This document shows, in pieces, positions 62,477-64,000 of a stretch of DNA of 64,000 nt. Below the pieces are notes generated by a model. The model was not told where the DNA came from, did no database searches, and worked only from the letters and a program-made list of their open reading frames with translations. The DNA lies in the NCBI RefSeq assembly GCF_034119845.1, contig NZ_CP139420.1:4032001-4096000 (forward strand), read 5' to 3'. Numbering within the stretch: the stretch's first letter is position 1; each line of letters begins with the position of its first letter. Origin of the DNA: Flavobacterium sp. NG2 (GTDB taxonomy: Bacteria; Bacteroidota; Bacteroidia; Flavobacteriales; Flavobacteriaceae). The position numbers were made by a program, and so were the translations under genes.

Positions 62477-63871
62477 ATGGATAATATTCAAGAATTAATT
62501 GCGATTGCAAAAAAGGAAAACAAGAAAACTCTAGACTTAATCGGCGTTGGATTGGAAAGTATACCGCCGGAAATTTTTGAAATTGAAAGTCTCGTTACTT
62601 TACGATTGAGAGGAAATAGAATAAAAATAATTCCAAATGAGATTGAACAGCTAATAAATCTAAAGGAGCTTAACATAATAGACAATCAAATAGCTACTCT
62701 CCCTAGTGCTTTGTTTAGATTACCAAATTTGCAAATAATCTTAGGGCGTAAAAACAATTTAACAGAAATTCCAAAGTCCGTAAGGCTGTCATCAAGTTTA
62801 AGAACCTTAAATTTAGCAGAAAATAAAATTAAAAAGATTCCTTCCGAAATTGGCAAAGTCAAGATGTTGGCTGCGCTGTCTTTGAAAAAAAATCTTGTAA
62901 CAACCATCCCTTTCGAGTTTTCTAAACTTGAAAACTTACGAACGTTCAGTATTGATAGTGAAAAAATGATTTATCCTGAGCCATCCATTGTTAAGCAAGG
63001 ACTAATGAGAATCATGATTTTTCTGATTGTCAATAACGCTGAAAAAGGCTCAAAAGGATTTTTTTTCAACATTCCAAAGGAAATGAGAACTGCTGTTAAG
63101 CAATACCTAGTTTATTTTCAAGAATACGTAGAGGTCTCAAAAGGCAAGAAAATTACTTTTGAAGTGACAACAAGTGACGACGGATTATACATCCAAACTT
63201 CCGAATCTGACAACATTCAAGAGGTGAATGAATATTTCAATGAATATTTAGGATTTGTAAAAAGCAATATCGACGATTTGAATCCTGATATTGAAGTTTC
63301 ACTACCTGAAACGAAAAAAGAGTTATTCGTTTTGGAATTAAAGCAACAAATAAATCACCTAAAACAACAAATAGAGTTTAAAAATTTCCAAGTGAAATTC
63401 TTGGAACAAAAAGTTGGCGAGTTTCATAATTTACTTCTTTTAAAAAGTTCAAATCCAGTTCCTGTTTTAGTTCAAAATATATCAAATTCTAACTCCAAAA
63501 TTGATTCACAAATTTCAACAAATGTCACCTTTAACTTAAGCCAAGAAGTAACTGAACTCCAAAATGAAGTTTTAAAACTTAAAAATGATTATGAATCTAT
63601 TTTACCTACATCAATTTCTAAAGAACTACAACAACTCGATGATGAACTTTTAGAAGTAGAAATTGTAGATGAAAAAGTATCTACAAAAAAACCTTTCAAT
63701 AGGCTCAAAAGAATTTTCGATCAATTAACCGACAAAGAATCTAATTTAAGTAAGGCTGTTGAAAAGTCCAAAGAATTGAAAGAAAAATTACAAGACCTTG
63801 GGAAGAAATATAACAAAGTATCTGGTTGGGTTGGACTTCCAAGCATTCCAGAATTACTATTGGAACTATAA
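62477..63871 (+). CDS. leucine-rich-repeat protein with C-terminal coiled coil
   Basis: A 464-residue cytoplasmic protein. Residues about 15-160 hold six or so leucine-rich repeats (LVTLRLRGNRIKIIPNEIEQL, LRTLNLAENKIKKIPSEIGKV). A second domain (about 165-285) includes FFFNIPKEMRTAVKQYL and a beta segment with EVTTSDDGLYIQTSES; then come a long coiled coil (about 290-440) and a hydrophobic end GWVGLPSIPELLLEL. The layout suggests a sensor or scaffold: LRR for binding, middle domain for output or oligomerisation. Function unknown, and a defence role cannot be shown. The ATG at 62477 was preferred to a TTG at 62432. Confidence 0.8.
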   Translation: MDNIQELIAIAKKENKKTLDLIGVGLESIPPEIFEIESLVTLRLRGNRIKIIPNEIEQLINLKELNIIDNQIATLPSALFRLPNLQIILGRKNNLTEIPKSVRLSSSLRTLNLAENKIKKIPSEIGKVKMLAALSLKKNLVTTIPFEFSKLENLRTFSIDSEKMIYPEPSIVKQGLMRIMIFLIVNNAEKGSKGFFFNIPKEMRTAVKQYLVYFQEYVEVSKGKKITFEVTTSDDGLYIQTSESDNIQEVNEYFNEYLGFVKSNIDDLNPDIEVSLPETKKELFVLELKQQINHLKQQIEFKNFQVKFLEQKVGEFHNLLLLKSSNPVPVLVQNISNSNSKIDSQISTNVTFNLSQEVTELQNEVLKLKNDYESILPTSISKELQQLDDELLEVEIVDEKVSTKKPFNRLKRIFDQLTDKESNLSKAVEKSKELKEKLQDLGKKYNKVSGWVGLPSIPELLLEL

Positions 63872-63890
63872 ACTGCACACACAGCCGTTT

Positions 63891-63909
63891 CTCGCAATTG
63901 CGAGTTTTT
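63891..63909 (+). terminator. terminator after the LRR gene
   Basis: CTCGCAATTGCGAG is a perfect palindrome followed by five T, 19 bp after the stop codon. Confidence 0.75.
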
Positions 63910-63964
63910 GTGGTAGGTTCATGTTTACGTTTCGCAAGAATTTTTATCTTTAACGGAAAATATA

Positions 63965-63985
63965 AGGTTGCGAAGTTCGCAACCT
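63965..63985. repeat. palindrome at the window edge
   Basis: AGGTTGCGAA and TTCGCAACCT are inverted around one G. It is followed by CGCCAAGCGGC and probably belongs to a dispersed element cut by the window end. Confidence 0.6.
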
Positions 63986-64000
63986 CGCCAAGCGGCAAAA

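Overview
The window comes from a member of the Bacteroidota, most likely Flavobacterium or a close relative. The DNA is AT-rich. Starts lack Shine-Dalgarno sites, many promoters carry the Bacteroidota -7 box TAnnTTTG, one secreted protein ends in a type IX secretion sorting domain, and many gene products best fit flavobacterial families (HtpG, ArgS, OmpA/lipocalin pair, DUF4202, DUF6428, Abi, HepT/MntA). I see no tRNA, rRNA, complete IS element or CRISPR array.

Region 1 (1-6 kb): a gene-free 5' stretch, a PII signal protein with an ammonium channel, and an arsenic operon (HMA-like protein, ArsR, DUF6428, thioredoxin-type arsenate reductase, ACR3 efflux pump). Region 2 (6-22.4 kb): nitrite/nitrate assimilation: NirB, NirD, DUF4202, a NarX-like kinase and NarL-like regulator, a NarK-type MFS transporter, an FNR-like regulator, an outer-membrane porin and a four-gene nitrate ABC transporter. 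Region 3 (22.4-45.5 kb): accessory and housekeeping genes mixed with many dispersed intergenic repeats: WG-repeat protein, RibD-like reductase, Crp-like regulator, epimerase, beta-propeller, type IX-secreted protein, AraC regulator, a HEPN Abi protein beside a candidate small RNA, HtpG, lipocalin/OmpA, FabH, a HepT toxin gene broken by one stop codon next to its intact MntA-like antitoxin, a RusA-like resolvase and unknowns. Region 4 (45.6-51.1 kb): ArgS and two divergent envelope proteins. Region 5 (51.2-62.2 kb): a second nitrate cluster with a nitrate reductase fused to its own NADH flavoprotein, a NIR/SIR-like protein with a rubredoxin tail, a second FNR-like regulator, a second nitrate ABC transporter and a chlorite dismutase. 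The window ends with a leucine-rich-repeat protein and repeats.

The two nitrate clusters form one physiological unit: porin, two ABC importers and an MFS carrier bring nitrate in, the fused nitrate reductase makes nitrite, NirBD makes ammonium, and PII/Amt handle ammonium. The strongest candidate for something undescribed is a 16-bp dyad, TAMGTA-N4-TACKTA, present eight times and only in front of genes of the two nitrate clusters (nirB, narK, both FNR-like genes, porin, nasA, second nrtA), next to or overlapping the -7 box. The half-site spacing fits an FNR-type protein, and both FNR-like paralogues keep a full set of Fe-S cysteines. A NarL-type 7-2-7 reading is also possible. Other leads are the HEPN Abi/small-RNA pair, an ABC transporter with one apparently degenerate ATP site, and chlorite dismutase serving a nitrate reductase.
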